This document shows positions 1 to 7,831 of a DNA stretch of 13,270 nt, piece after piece. The notes under the pieces were generated by a model. The model ran no database searches, was not told where the DNA came from, and saw nothing but the letters and a program-made list of their open reading frames with translations. Both the position numbers and the translations under genes were made by a program. This stretch comes from Hyphomicrobiales bacterium (GTDB taxonomy: Bacteria; Pseudomonadota; Alphaproteobacteria; Micropepsales; Micropepsaceae). Each line of letters starts with the position of its first letter. Positions within the stretch are counted from its first letter, which is position 1. The DNA is taken from assembly GCA_017849395.1 (NCBI GenBank), contig JAFIHO010000064.1, forward strand, positions 1 to 13,270. Reading direction: 5' to 3'.

Positions 1-243
1 ATAATGCAGATCAGACGCTTATCCGGTTCGTGCGATCCTGGTAGAGATGTTCGATGCGGTCAGTGTTGAACGAAGACGACCTTCGATTCAGGGGCAATGG
101 ACGATCTAGCCCTTTTCCAAATGAAGTTCGGCAGATCCTCGCGAACAGGACGCGATACGCCCATAATCAGGGAGACACACCGTGTGGTACTTAGCGATGA
201 TAGATATTTTATTCAGAAATCCGCCGCGGCTGCCGCATAAAGA
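1..243. other. Left-edge region with no supportable gene
   Basis: All six frames hold only short open stretches. The longest are a plus-strand stretch (about 70-240, with an ATG at 97, about 47 codons from it) and a minus-strand stretch (stop at 11-13, open to about 163, no clear start). Neither has a convincing ribosome binding site or a family I recognise. The segment lies just downstream of the sugar-transferase stop codon, so it may be the 3' untranslated region or a decayed gene end. No hairpin with a T-tract was found. Confidence 0.4.
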
Positions 244-1326
244 TTAGTATGCGTTTTTCTGGTTCACGACGATAGAAACCGTACGCAACAATATCTTAAC
301 GTCGAGCAACACGGTCACGTTGCGAGCATACCAGCTATCGAACTCAACTCGCTTAACGATGTCGTCCAGATTCTTGATCTGGCCGCGATAACCATGCACC
401 TGAGCCCAGCCGGTCATGCCAGGCTTTACATAACTGCGAAAAGAATAGCGCGGCACGATAGCCGAATAGTGTCGATCATGGGCCTCAGCATGGGGCCGCG
501 GCCCTACCAACGACATCTCGCCCCGCACCACATTTAGCAGTTGCGGCAGCTCGTCCATGCTGGAGCGCCGCAGGAAACGGCCGATGCGGGTCACCCGCGG
601 ATCCTCGCGACGGGCCTGGACAACCATGTCGCCATTTTCCTGAACCCGCATCGTCCGGAATTTATAGATATTGAATGGCTTGCCTAGGAAACCCAATCGA
701 CGTTGGCGGAAGAGCACCGGTCCAGGGGAATCCAAGCGGATCAAAAGCGCTAGAACGAGCAACAGAGGCAACAAGAAGAACAGCAGCGCACTGCCCCCTG
801 CCACATCGACCACGCGCTTGAGCGAACGTTGTAGGGCGCCGAACTTAGGCTGCTGGAAGGAATACACCGACGCACTCCTAACTCCAGCCCCCCCAGAACT
901 TACCAAGTATACTGCACGCGGGATGCACTGAAGGCCCGAGAGTACGCTGCTCAGCTGCTCGCCGTTGAACCCGTCGCGCACCATGGCGATGGCCACGTCT
1001 CGGATGTGCCAGGACTTGTGAACTATGCTGCTCAGCTTAGTTTCTAGTTCGGCGGACCATTCTGCGCCGCTCAAATGTGCGTCGATCAGTACATTATGGA
1101 GACCGACTTGGCCAGAGCTACGCAACTGATTGGAAATCGTGCGAAGGGATTCCAAGTTTGCCCCGACGACGATTACATTCTGGTTGGCAGAAAAGACGAC
1201 CCTGGCGTTCTCCAAGGCAGATTTACCGCTGATCGCGGCCAGATGAAGTTGAGGCTGCGACTCAACAGAGCGAAAAGTGATTGGAGTGACAACCTCGCGG
1301 TTAGAAACAAAATTGTCCACGGCCAC
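244..1326 (-). CDS. Undecaprenyl-phosphate sugar-phosphate transferase (PHPT, bacterial sugar transferase family)
   Basis: This is probably the enzyme that starts glycan assembly by moving a sugar 1-phosphate from a UDP-sugar to undecaprenyl phosphate at the inner membrane. The catalytic domain fills residues 168-360: a hydrophobic helix at 177-197, then DSPGP (199-203), KFRTM (222-226), MDELPQLLNVVRG (257-269), SLVGPRP (272-278) and KPGMTGWAQV (301-310), all typical of the WcaJ/WbaP/ExoY family. Residues 50-145 look like a weak CoA-binding-3/Rossmann-type region. WcaJ and WbaP are about 460-480 residues with four N-terminal membrane helices; this protein has 360 residues and lacks those helices, so it lies between ExoY-like and WcaJ-like forms. 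The start is GTG at 1326, with an in-frame stop just upstream; a second GTG at 1320 fits the AAGGA site better. The gene appears to be transcribed alone. The sugar is unknown (glucose or galactose are guesses). Confidence 0.92.
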   Translation of the reverse strand: MAVDNFVSNREVVTPITFRSVESQPQLHLAAISGKSALENARVVFSANQNVIVVGANLESLRTISNQLRSSGQVGLHNVLIDAHLSGAEWSAELETKLSSIVHKSWHIRDVAIAMVRDGFNGEQLSSVLSGLQCIPRAVYLVSSGGAGVRSASVYSFQQPKFGALQRSLKRVVDVAGGSALLFFLLPLLLVLALLIRLDSPGPVLFRQRRLGFLGKPFNIYKFRTMRVQENGDMVVQARREDPRVTRIGRFLRRSSMDELPQLLNVVRGEMSLVGPRPHAEAHDRHYSAIVPRYSFRSYVKPGMTGWAQVHGYRGQIKNLDDIVKRVEFDSWYARNVTVLLDVKILLRTVSIVVNQKNAY

Positions 1327-1329
1327 AAT

Positions 1330-1334
1330 TCCTT
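1330..1334 (-). promoter_or_regulatory. Ribosome binding site (AAGGA) of the sugar-phosphate transferase
   Basis: AAGGA on the minus strand lies 3 nt before the GTG at 1326 and 9 nt before the in-frame GTG at 1320. The spacing favours 1320 as the true start, which would remove two residues. An in-frame TAA overlaps this site, so no longer N-terminus is possible. Confidence 0.6.
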
Positions 1335-1339
1335 AATTA

Positions 1340-1357
1340 CAACCGAACATTTGGTTG
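1340..1357. repeat. 18-bp dyad in the leader of the sugar-phosphate transferase gene
   Basis: CAACCGAACATTTGGTTG is an inverted repeat. Eight of its nine half-site pairs would be symmetric apart from one G/T position and the centre. It lies between the predicted transcription start (near 1396) and the ribosome binding site. It could be a repressor operator or a weak mRNA hairpin close to the start codon. No protein partner can be named from the sequence. Confidence 0.4.
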
Positions 1358-1402
1358 AACACACCAAAATTACACCGTAAATGGTGCATTGCAGCGATTT
1401 TT

Positions 1403-1432
1403 AGTATCCCTCTAACTTATATTCTTTGTCAA
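1403..1432 (-). promoter_or_regulatory. Sigma70-like promoter for the sugar-phosphate transferase
   Basis: Read on the minus strand, a perfect -35 hexamer TTGACA (1427-1432) is followed after 18 bp by GATACT (1403-1408), which matches TATAAT at four of six positions. Transcription would start near 1396 and give a leader of about 70 nt. The surrounding DNA is AT-rich (about 37-38% GC by hand count over 1381-1500), as expected for a promoter region. This is the best promoter match I found in the window. Confidence 0.6.
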
Positions 1433-1637
1433 CCTCGATGATACATTAACCTATTATGGTAAGCTGAATGCTAACGCTTTATCTTCGCTTTTGTTGCGGT
1501 GGGATCGCCGCATTTCGGGCCCCATTTTGACGCACTCGGTTCGCAGTGGCAAACATGGGTCAACTAAGCGCGTAACAGGGATAAACATCCTTGATACGCT
1601 CTACTTGCCGCACTGCAACAAAACCGGAGAGTGCCAT

Positions 1638-3632
1638 TTAACGCGCCGCGGCTTCAATCAATGTTCCTAATTTAATTTTCTTGGCGACTAAGACGCCTCC
1701 GGGAATGCTAAAATGCGAATCGTCCCGATAGATTGGAACGGAATCGTACGCTGTACGGCAGAGCTCCCTGCCGCATAAAAGCGCGTCAAAGGAGATTACA
1801 GGCACAACATGCCGTGCCGACGCCAAGAATTTCAGGACAGGATCGCGTTTTTCCTCATAGTTCGCGCGACTGAAATTGCAGCCCGAAAGTTCCGAGATCG
1901 TCCACAGACCGGTGGCCGCGCGATCGACGCAGCGTGCGGTATCGACACCGATCGAGGGCGGGGGCGCGACCAGCACCACCTTCTTGCCAGTGGCATGGAG
2001 CGCGCGCACGGTCTGTTCCAGGCTTTGCAGCAGCGCGGCGCTGTCCAGTGCGCTTTCGCGCGTCTGGGCGCCATCCTGACGCAGGATGCGCCAGGGAATT
2101 TCCGGTTCGGCGCCGGGAATATATTGAACAAGCACGCTCGACAGCACCACGGTCCGGATGTCGTCGCGGCGCGCGAGAGCCTCCAGTACCGAACGGTTGA
2201 ACGCCATGCAGTCTTCCGCCCAGCCGCGCCGGTGCTGGATGCCGTCCAGCGGTGCCATACCGGCGAAGGGACCGCAAACCTGCTTGGTCGCCTGCATCAC
2301 GCCGCCCGGTGCCGTGGCGGCGACGCCCCCAACCAGATGCATGGCGAAGGAATCCCCCCAGACCAGCGTGCGGGGATGGTCGCCGTTCTGACAGGCAGGA
2401 CGCGGATCGAAGCTTCGCTGATAGTTGCAGGCTTCGCCGAAACCGCGATTGCCCGCGCGCCAGGCCAGATCCTTTTGTCCCGCCTGACGCGCGACACCCC
2501 AGCTTGCACCGCAGGTCAGCAGAGGCAGGACCAGCAGAACGGCTATGGCACGCCGCGTGATCGCGAAGTGGCGCAGGGGCTGTTCGACCAGCCGGTATTG
2601 CAACTCCATCCAGGCCAGGATCACCAGCAGCAGCGCGGCATTGACCGCGAGGGATGGCGGCTCGATGAACACATTGTTGGCGAAGGCATAGACCGGCCAG
2701 TGCACCAGATAGAGCGTGTAGGAGCGGTCGCCGGTAGCCGTCAGGGGCGCAAGCGCGGACGGCGCCCGGGGGGGCGGGCGCGTCACGAGCAGCAGCATGG
2801 TGGCGATGCAGACCGCAAGCGCGGGAAGCCCCGGATGGCCCGCCTCGGCGCAGAGGACGGGAATCACCAAAAGGGCCGTCCAGCAAGCGCCGCGGACAAT
2901 GGCCTGCGACGGCAAACTGAAGCGGTAGCGCCGCAGTGCCAGCGCCGCCACCGTTCCCAGGCCAAGTTCCCAGGCCCGGGTCGGCAGAAAATAGAAGGCC
3001 GCGGAGGGGCTGTGTGGCAGCACATAGGCACAGAGTAGGAAACTCACCCCGGTCAGCGCCATGGTGGCGGCAACGCGATGACGGGCCTTCAGCGCCACCA
3101 GCATGAGCGGCAGAAACACATAATATTGTTCCTCGACCGCCAGCGACCACAGATGCAGCAGCGGCTTCAGCATGGCGCCGCTGTTGAAATAATTGATCTG
3201 CTTCCACAGCACGAAATTGATGGTGAAGGTGAAAGCGCCCGCTGCCTGGCGCGCGAAATCCGTGATCTCGAAACCATCCAGAAAGAAGGGCGCCAGCAGC
3301 GCGGTCACAATGATGGTGGCATAGGCGGCAGGAAAAAGCCGGCGGGCCCGGCGCGCATAGAAGCCCGCGAAGGTGAAGCGCCTTGCATCGATTCCCTCGG
3401 CGATGATGCCGCCCATCAGGAAGCCCGAAATCACGAAGAAGATGTCGACGCCCAGGAACCCCCCTGCCACGAAGGGAAAGCGCGCATGCTGGAACACGAC
3501 CAGCAGAACCGCGATCCCGCGCAGCGCCTGGATATCCCAGCGCTTGTAGGTGCGGCCGCGCGAACCATGCAGGCCGGGCGAAGCGTGGACATGCCCAGCG
3601 GAAGAGGCGGCGGGCGGCGCGGCGTCAGTCAC
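1638..3632 (-). CDS. Acyltransferase-3 family membrane protein with C-terminal SGNH domain (glycan O-acyltransferase)
   Basis: This protein probably transfers acetyl or another acyl group onto the polysaccharide. Residues about 30-385 are the multi-helix acyltransferase-3 (OafA/YrhL-type) domain: ALRGIAVLLVVFQHA (36-50) with the conserved Arg39 and His49, GVDIFFVISGF (61-71), the Arg-rich FYARRARRLFP (91-101) and LWSLAVEEQYY (161-171). Residues about 420-660 form a periplasmic SGNH-type domain with the GDS block (426-428) and DDSH (637-640), which supply the expected Ser and Asp/His residues. The length (664) is normal for fused AT3-SGNH proteins. The start is GTG, 11 bp after the stop of the upstream Wzy-like gene, with a weak GGGTGAG site; no in-frame ATG occurs near the N-terminus. 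It is very likely co-transcribed with that gene. The acceptor sugar and the acyl group are not known. Confidence 0.93.
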   Translation of the reverse strand: MTDAAPPAASSAGHVHASPGLHGSRGRTYKRWDIQALRGIAVLLVVFQHARFPFVAGGFLGVDIFFVISGFLMGGIIAEGIDARRFTFAGFYARRARRLFPAAYATIIVTALLAPFFLDGFEITDFARQAAGAFTFTINFVLWKQINYFNSGAMLKPLLHLWSLAVEEQYYVFLPLMLVALKARHRVAATMALTGVSFLLCAYVLPHSPSAAFYFLPTRAWELGLGTVAALALRRYRFSLPSQAIVRGACWTALLVIPVLCAEAGHPGLPALAVCIATMLLLVTRPPPRAPSALAPLTATGDRSYTLYLVHWPVYAFANNVFIEPPSLAVNAALLLVILAWMELQYRLVEQPLRHFAITRRAIAVLLVLPLLTCGASWGVARQAGQKDLAWRAGNRGFGEACNYQRSFDPRPACQNGDHPRTLVWGDSFAMHLVGGVAATAPGGVMQATKQVCGPFAGMAPLDGIQHRRGWAEDCMAFNRSVLEALARRDDIRTVVLSSVLVQYIPGAEPEIPWRILRQDGAQTRESALDSAALLQSLEQTVRALHATGKKVVLVAPPPSIGVDTARCVDRAATGLWTISELSGCNFSRANYEEKRDPVLKFLASARHVVPVISFDALLCGRELCRTAYDSVPIYRDDSHFSIPGGVLVAKKIKLGTLIEAAAR

Positions 3633-3643
3633 ACACTCACCCG

Positions 3644-5005
3644 CTAGTAAAGGGGAGTGTCATGACGCAGTGGGCCGGCAAAGGCTTGCATCCTGGGGGA
3701 CGCCGCCCCCCTGCTGGCGGCAACGCTGCTCTCGCGTACCACCTGCGCCACCAGCGCTACATTGAACAGCAATACGATGCCCACGAAGGTATCGCGGTCC
3801 AGCACGCTGGATTCGGTGAACTGGTGGCCGCAGCAGAAGACCATGCTGGCGACCAGGAACGCGCCATGCCGGACGGGAATCCGGGTGTTAGAAAGCAGGT
3901 TCCAGACCGGCCACAACACCAGCGCCAGCAGCGCGAGTACCAGGCCGGGGAATCCCAGCGAAATGAGAAGATCAAGATAGCCATTATGGCCGTTGCCCAC
4001 GGTGGAAACCCATGTGGAGGAATAGCTGTAGACCGGGCTGGCATGGCCGACATTCCAGAACGATCCGAACCCCGAACCCAACCAGAAGTGTTCACGGCTG
4101 TAGGCGAACAGAACCGGCCAGATCTGCACCCGTCCCGTCAGCGCATCGGGACTGTGATAGGTGGCAGTGATATAAGCATTAATGACATAGAGAAACAGCG
4201 CTCCGACCGCCGCCACCGGAGGGATCAACAGCGGACGCCAGCGCGGACGGACTGAGGAATAAATCCAACCGCACAGAATGGCGATCGCCATGGCGCCCAT
4301 CGATGTCTTGGACACGGTGCGATAGAGGAAATAGGTGGCAGCCACCGACACCAGCAGGCGCCAGCGGAAGGCCATGCCTTCCTTGAAGAACAACAGCATG
4401 ATGACCGTTACCGCGCAGATGCCGCCCGCGATGTTCTTTTGCGCCATGATACCGCGCCAGTCACCCACCAGGCTGGGATCGAGCGGATCCGGTGCGCGGT
4501 GGATGGCGCTGGACAAGCCCGCCATGACGACTTCGTAGTTTAGGACCAGCTTGATCAAAAGCACCAGGCGCATCGCCTTGACCGTCATCTCGAACCCGGC
4601 CTTCTCGGTCGACAGGAAGATCAGCCAGGCCAGCATGGTCGTCAGCGCCAACCGCCGCACGGCGATATCTGGCACGATGGACCAAGCGACGCTGAGCCAG
4701 CACCAGCCTATCAACGCCGCCAGGAAGAAGGGAAAGGGCTGCACGTATCTGAGATCGTCGGTTACGCGCAGCGAGAAAAGGGCCATCACGAAGACCAGAA
4801 TATAGGCCGCCTGGCGGCTGGTGTCGCCACCGCCAGTGAGCATTCTGGGACCGATCGGCGTCAGTGGATGCAGGCCGATCACGATGAGCGCGAACAGGAG
4901 AAAAACAATGACGCCTGCCCGCTTGGACATCTGCATTTGTCGAATCTGCGACAGGCGGGGCAGAATGCGTCCTTCGCGTGCGGCCACTTTGCGGTTCATG
5001 CCCAT
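3644..5005 (-). CDS. O-antigen ligase / Wzy-like polymerase family membrane protein (first copy)
   Basis: This is a polytopic inner-membrane protein of the O-antigen ligase/polymerase (Wzy_C) superfamily, which joins lipid-linked glycan to a growing chain or to another acceptor. Visible family marks are WLSVAWSIVP (103-112), RGIMAQKNIAGG (184-195), SKTSMGA (232-238), LTGRVQIW (289-296), WLGSGFGSF (308-316) and GHNGYLDLLISLGFPG (339-354), the last holding the conserved His in the large periplasmic loop. The length of 453 residues is usual. The ATG start has no strong ribosome site; the Met at codon 3 is an alternative. The gene leads into the acyltransferase with an 11-bp gap, so the two form a unit. 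Ligases, polymerases and some protein O-oligosaccharyltransferases share these motifs, so the exact role is open. It differs clearly from the second family member at 6398-7831. Confidence 0.88.
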   Translation of the reverse strand: MGMNRKVAAREGRILPRLSQIRQMQMSKRAGVIVFLLFALIVIGLHPLTPIGPRMLTGGGDTSRQAAYILVFVMALFSLRVTDDLRYVQPFPFFLAALIGWCWLSVAWSIVPDIAVRRLALTTMLAWLIFLSTEKAGFEMTVKAMRLVLLIKLVLNYEVVMAGLSSAIHRAPDPLDPSLVGDWRGIMAQKNIAGGICAVTVIMLLFFKEGMAFRWRLLVSVAATYFLYRTVSKTSMGAMAIAILCGWIYSSVRPRWRPLLIPPVAAVGALFLYVINAYITATYHSPDALTGRVQIWPVLFAYSREHFWLGSGFGSFWNVGHASPVYSYSSTWVSTVGNGHNGYLDLLISLGFPGLVLALLALVLWPVWNLLSNTRIPVRHGAFLVASMVFCCGHQFTESSVLDRDTFVGIVLLFNVALVAQVVRESSVAASRGAASPRMQAFAGPLRHDTPLY

Positions 5006-5145
5006 TTGTCTGTCAGCAATCCGTCCGACCTGCGGCGGCGCGTCCCGCCACCCTAGTTCTTAAGCCAATTCACGCCGGAACGGTATTGCGACCATAGGTC
5101 ATCCTTAACCATAGCGTAAGACGCCGCGAAGTTCCTGACCTGTGC

Positions 5146-5166
5146 CGCTAGGAATGCTCCTGAGCG
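5146..5166. repeat. Imperfect hairpin in the divergent intergenic region
   Basis: CGCTAGGA and TCCTGAGCG are reverse complements apart from one extra G, separated by the 4-nt loop ATGC. The hairpin lies in the 234-bp gap (5006-5239) between the leftward Wzy-like gene and the rightward glycosyltransferase gene, so it could serve either leader or act as an operator. No clear -35/-10 pair was found in this gap on either strand; an AT-rich TAGTAATATTAAA at 5210-5222 is the only promoter-like stretch on the plus side. Confidence 0.35.
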
Positions 5167-5239
5167 TGTTTGCCCCAACCCCCGAGTTTCGTTACAGCTA
5201 CCCTCGAATAGTAATATTAAAGCGGCCCGTTCGAAAGGC

Positions 5240-6394
5240 ATGTCCAAAGGCCTGTCCCGTAACTCCGGCGAATTCCTACTGTCCGGCCGGTCCCCGATCG
5301 ATCCGCTGCGGGTAAGTGTGATGACCCCCCTGGGACCGGGCGGCAAGGGCGGCATCGATCGACAGATGGATGCGTTGGGCCGCGCCCTGGCGAGGCATCC
5401 GGAGCTTCGCGTCGAGGCCACGTTCCATACCACACGCGGAGAGGGGCCGCTGATCGTTTCCGCCTGGCTCACTCTGGCGGCGATGGCCAGCCTGGTGGCG
5501 CGCAAAATGTCCGGCCGTGTCGATGTGGTGCATATCAACTTGGCCCATAGCGGCAGCGTCTACCGCAAGGGCGCGATCGGCAAGCTGTGCTACTTGCTCG
5601 GCATCCCCTACGTGATCCATCTGCACGGCTCAATGTTCCGCCAGACCTGGAACGAGGCGCCTGCCTGGCTGTCGAAGGAACTGCGTCTTTTTTTTGAACG
5701 CAGCGCCTTCACTCTGGTGCTGGGCAAGGTCTGGGCCGCTTTCGTGTCCAGCAAGGCGCCCGGCGTGGCGGATCGTATCTTTCTAAGCCCGACCGCGAGC
5801 GAAGCCTATACTGGCGGCAGCGCCCAGACCGACCGGCAGGTGCTGAATATCCTGTTTCTCGGCCGGCTGGGGGAGCGCAAGGGCGTGCCTCACCTGGTCG
5901 CCGCGCTGAAGCTGCTCGAAACGGAAACAAACTGGCATGCCGATCTGGCCGGTGACGGCGAGATCGTGGAAACGCAGGTCCTTCTGCGGAAACTGGGACT
6001 GGCCGATCGTGTCGGGGTTCCCGGCTGGGTCAGCGACGAAAGCCATGAGCGGTTATTCGGCAATGCTGACATCCTGGTGTTGCCGTCGCTGAACGAAAAT
6101 CTGCCCATGACAATTGTCGAGGCTTTCTCCCGGGGCGTACCGGTCATTGCGACGCCGGTCGGCGCGATCAGCGATATCGTGATCGACGGCGTGTCGGGCC
6201 TTCTGGTCGAGCCGGGCAACGCGGAGCAGATAGCGGCCGCGCTGAAGAAGCTTTTGCACGACAAGGAATTGCGGGCGCGGCTGGCGGCGGGCGGGCTGGC
6301 CGTGTTCAATGACAGGCTGAATATCGAGAGCTATACGGTGCGGCTCGCCGATATCTGGCGTCGCGCCGCAGCGAGTGCGCAGGACCGCTCCTGA
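5240..6394 (+). CDS. GT4-family (GT-B fold) glycosyltransferase
   Basis: This retaining glycosyltransferase probably adds a sugar from a nucleotide-sugar donor to the lipid-linked repeat unit on the cytoplasmic face. The N-terminal acceptor domain has a glycine-rich loop GGKGGIDRQ (34-42) and HLHG (127-130). The C-terminal donor domain has FLGRLGERKG (206-215), GDGE (238-241) and the EX7E motif with Glu286 and Glu294, followed by GVPVIATPVG (299-308). These are standard GT4 marks, and 384 residues is a usual length. There is no membrane helix. The ATG at 5240 has AAAGG only one base upstream; family members often begin near residue 22 (LRVSVMTPLG), so a later start such as the GTG or ATG near residues 27-28 is possible. 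It is the only plus-strand gene and converges on the polymerase gene. The sugar specificity cannot be read from the sequence. Confidence 0.93.
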   Translation: MSKGLSRNSGEFLLSGRSPIDPLRVSVMTPLGPGGKGGIDRQMDALGRALARHPELRVEATFHTTRGEGPLIVSAWLTLAAMASLVARKMSGRVDVVHINLAHSGSVYRKGAIGKLCYLLGIPYVIHLHGSMFRQTWNEAPAWLSKELRLFFERSAFTLVLGKVWAAFVSSKAPGVADRIFLSPTASEAYTGGSAQTDRQVLNILFLGRLGERKGVPHLVAALKLLETETNWHADLAGDGEIVETQVLLRKLGLADRVGVPGWVSDESHERLFGNADILVLPSLNENLPMTIVEAFSRGVPVIATPVGAISDIVIDGVSGLLVEPGNAEQIAAALKKLLHDKELRARLAAGGLAVFNDRLNIESYTVRLADIWRRAAASAQDRS

Positions 6395-6397
6395 CCT

Positions 6398-7831
6398 CTA
6401 TTGCTGCGTGGAACGCTGCGATTGCGCCACGCCGATGCCCAGCAGGATGGCATAACTCATCGCGACTGCGGGAATCTGCAGACTGAAATCCACGCCGGAA
6501 TGCACTGCCACAAGCACCGTCGCGCCGAACCCAACCAGGGGATAGATCGTGTTGCGCCGTCTTGTAACGGCGCCTTTGAGGCATAGAAAGGCAAGGTAGG
6601 CCCACCCCGCCCACCAAAGAATCGCGGCAGGCAGACCGATCCCTGCGGCAAACTCTAGGAAATCGCCATGCGCCTTGTCCATCACGAATGGCAGCACCCG
6701 TTGCGCGAACAGCGGATAAGCATCCTGGAAGGTGCCAAGCCCCGTGCCCTTCCAGGGAAACACCTCGATCATGTTGAGCGCCGCACTCCACATGGCCAGC
6801 CGCACGGTATCGGCGGTGCCTGCGTCAAGCAGAATGGCATAGCGGTCTGCAAGGTCGGTGTCGCTGACCAGCAGAAACAGGCAAGGCGCGAGGATCACGA
6901 TCACGACGCCAAGAGCGGCCAGAAACCTGGCCCGCACGCCCGATGCGCGGATAGCCGCGACCACGCCCGCCACCGTCAGGGCGATCACGGTCGCGGCGAA
7001 ACCCGCGCGCGACGCCGAACCGAGCACGGCGCCGATCAGGATGACCGCGGCGGCGGCGGCAGGAGCACCGGGACCGGCCAGATGGTTCATCAGGTTCAAG
7101 GCGAACAACCGCGCGCCTCTGCGGAACTGCAGCGCATTCGCCGCTTCCAGGCTCAGCCGCATGACCGCCGCCACGCCCGCGAGCCCGCAATATGTGGCGA
7201 AACTGTTGTGCAGCATGAACGGCCCTGTAAGCCAATCCTCACGCGGCTTAGCGCCATAGATCAGTGTGATCTGGTGATGGCCCAACATGTTCAGAACGAA
7301 TCCGTAAAGCGCATAGCAGGTTCCCGCGCCGATCACGATGTTGAGCAGAAAGCGGGCCGTCGCCCTGTCACGCGCCACGATGAATGCGGTCCAGAACGTG
7401 CCCACCGCGGTAAGAAGTTTCAGGAACTCCTCCTGGGTACGCCAGGGATTGATTGAGATGGAGCCCGGGACATCCCTGTGGAGCAACTGTCCCGTCATGC
7501 GCCAAACCGGATTGGTCCAGTCCAGCGGCAGGCTCAGAGTCTGAATCCAGACCCATGACAGCACCGCCAGCGCCGCGATTGCGGACGGCGCGACGAGGCG
7601 AAGACCCGAAAGGAACGCATCCGGATTGCGGAAGGCATACAGCGCCGCGAAGAAGCAGGCGAGACTGACAAGAAGGGCAATGACGGACGCGCCCCAGTTG
7701 ACCGCGCTGCCCAGGGGAAATGGCGACCAGATTAAAATGATGGCCAACATCGCCACGGCGCCGCGACGCCCGATCCGGCCGGTCCAGTCCACTGTCTCCG
7801 CAGCAGGGCTGCCGAAGGCTCCGGCGCTCAA
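6398..7831 (-). CDS. O-antigen ligase / Wzy-like polymerase family membrane protein (second copy)
   Basis: This is a polytopic membrane protein of the O-antigen ligase superfamily, probably the polymerase of the export operon. Family marks are LTGPFMLHNSFATYCGL (201-217), SASRAGFAA (272-280), RLAMWSAALNMI (344-355), FPWKGTGLGTF (358-368), AHGDFLEFAAGIGLPA (387-402) with the loop His388, and VHSGVDFSLQIPA (443-455). The last block is typical of the larger polymerase subgroup. The start codon is TTG at 7831 and overlaps the upstream TGA as TTGA, which points to translational coupling to the 227-residue protein. Family members often carry C-terminal TPR repeats; this one ends soon after the last helix. 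The stop lies 3 bp from the stop of the oppositely oriented glycosyltransferase gene. Confidence 0.88.
   Translation of the reverse strand: MSAGAFGSPAAETVDWTGRIGRRGAVAMLAIILIWSPFPLGSAVNWGASVIALLVSLACFFAALYAFRNPDAFLSGLRLVAPSAIAALAVLSWVWIQTLSLPLDWTNPVWRMTGQLLHRDVPGSISINPWRTQEEFLKLLTAVGTFWTAFIVARDRATARFLLNIVIGAGTCYALYGFVLNMLGHHQITLIYGAKPREDWLTGPFMLHNSFATYCGLAGVAAVMRLSLEAANALQFRRGARLFALNLMNHLAGPGAPAAAAAVILIGAVLGSASRAGFAATVIALTVAGVVAAIRASGVRARFLAALGVVIVILAPCLFLLVSDTDLADRYAILLDAGTADTVRLAMWSAALNMIEVFPWKGTGLGTFQDAYPLFAQRVLPFVMDKAHGDFLEFAAGIGLPAAILWWAGWAYLAFLCLKGAVTRRRNTIYPLVGFGATVLVAVHSGVDFSLQIPAVAMSYAILLGIGVAQSQRSTQQ

Larger units (their letters stand above)
1327..1637. other. AT-rich intergenic region between acyltransferase and sugar-phosphate transferase
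   Basis: This 311-bp gap has no open reading frame worth calling. Its left half holds the promoter, the dyad and the ribosome binding site listed separately. The right half (about 1500-1637) follows the acyltransferase stop codon. It contains a short GC stem around 1496-1515 (TGCGG/CCGCA), but no hairpin followed by a T-run, so I cannot place a terminator. Confidence 0.6.

Noticed and set aside
60..164. 34-codon minus-strand frame starting ATG at 164
   Set aside because: No ribosome site, no family, and two other frames are equally open here.
1809..3038. 409-codon open frame on the plus strand
   Set aside because: It lies entirely antisense to the acyltransferase gene, is rich in Arg, Gln and His with no domain or membrane pattern, and is explained by the high GC content of the real gene.
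1855..3207. 450-codon open frame on the minus strand
   Set aside because: It is a shifted frame within the acyltransferase gene; the true frame has clear acyltransferase-3 and SGNH motifs.
5032..5049. GGCGG/CCGCC stem in the leader of the first Wzy-like gene
   Set aside because: Only 5 bp in GC-rich DNA with a 6-nt loop; expected by chance and no T-run follows.
5053..5538. 161-codon minus-strand frame whose last 70 residues look fairly protein-like (ending RSGVNWLKN)
   Set aside because: More than half overlaps the glycosyltransferase gene in antisense, there is no ribosome site near a start in the unoverlapped part, and no family is recognisable.
6668..7456. 262-codon open frame on the plus strand
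   Set aside because: Antisense to the polymerase gene, with a His/Arg/Gln-rich composition typical of shadow frames.
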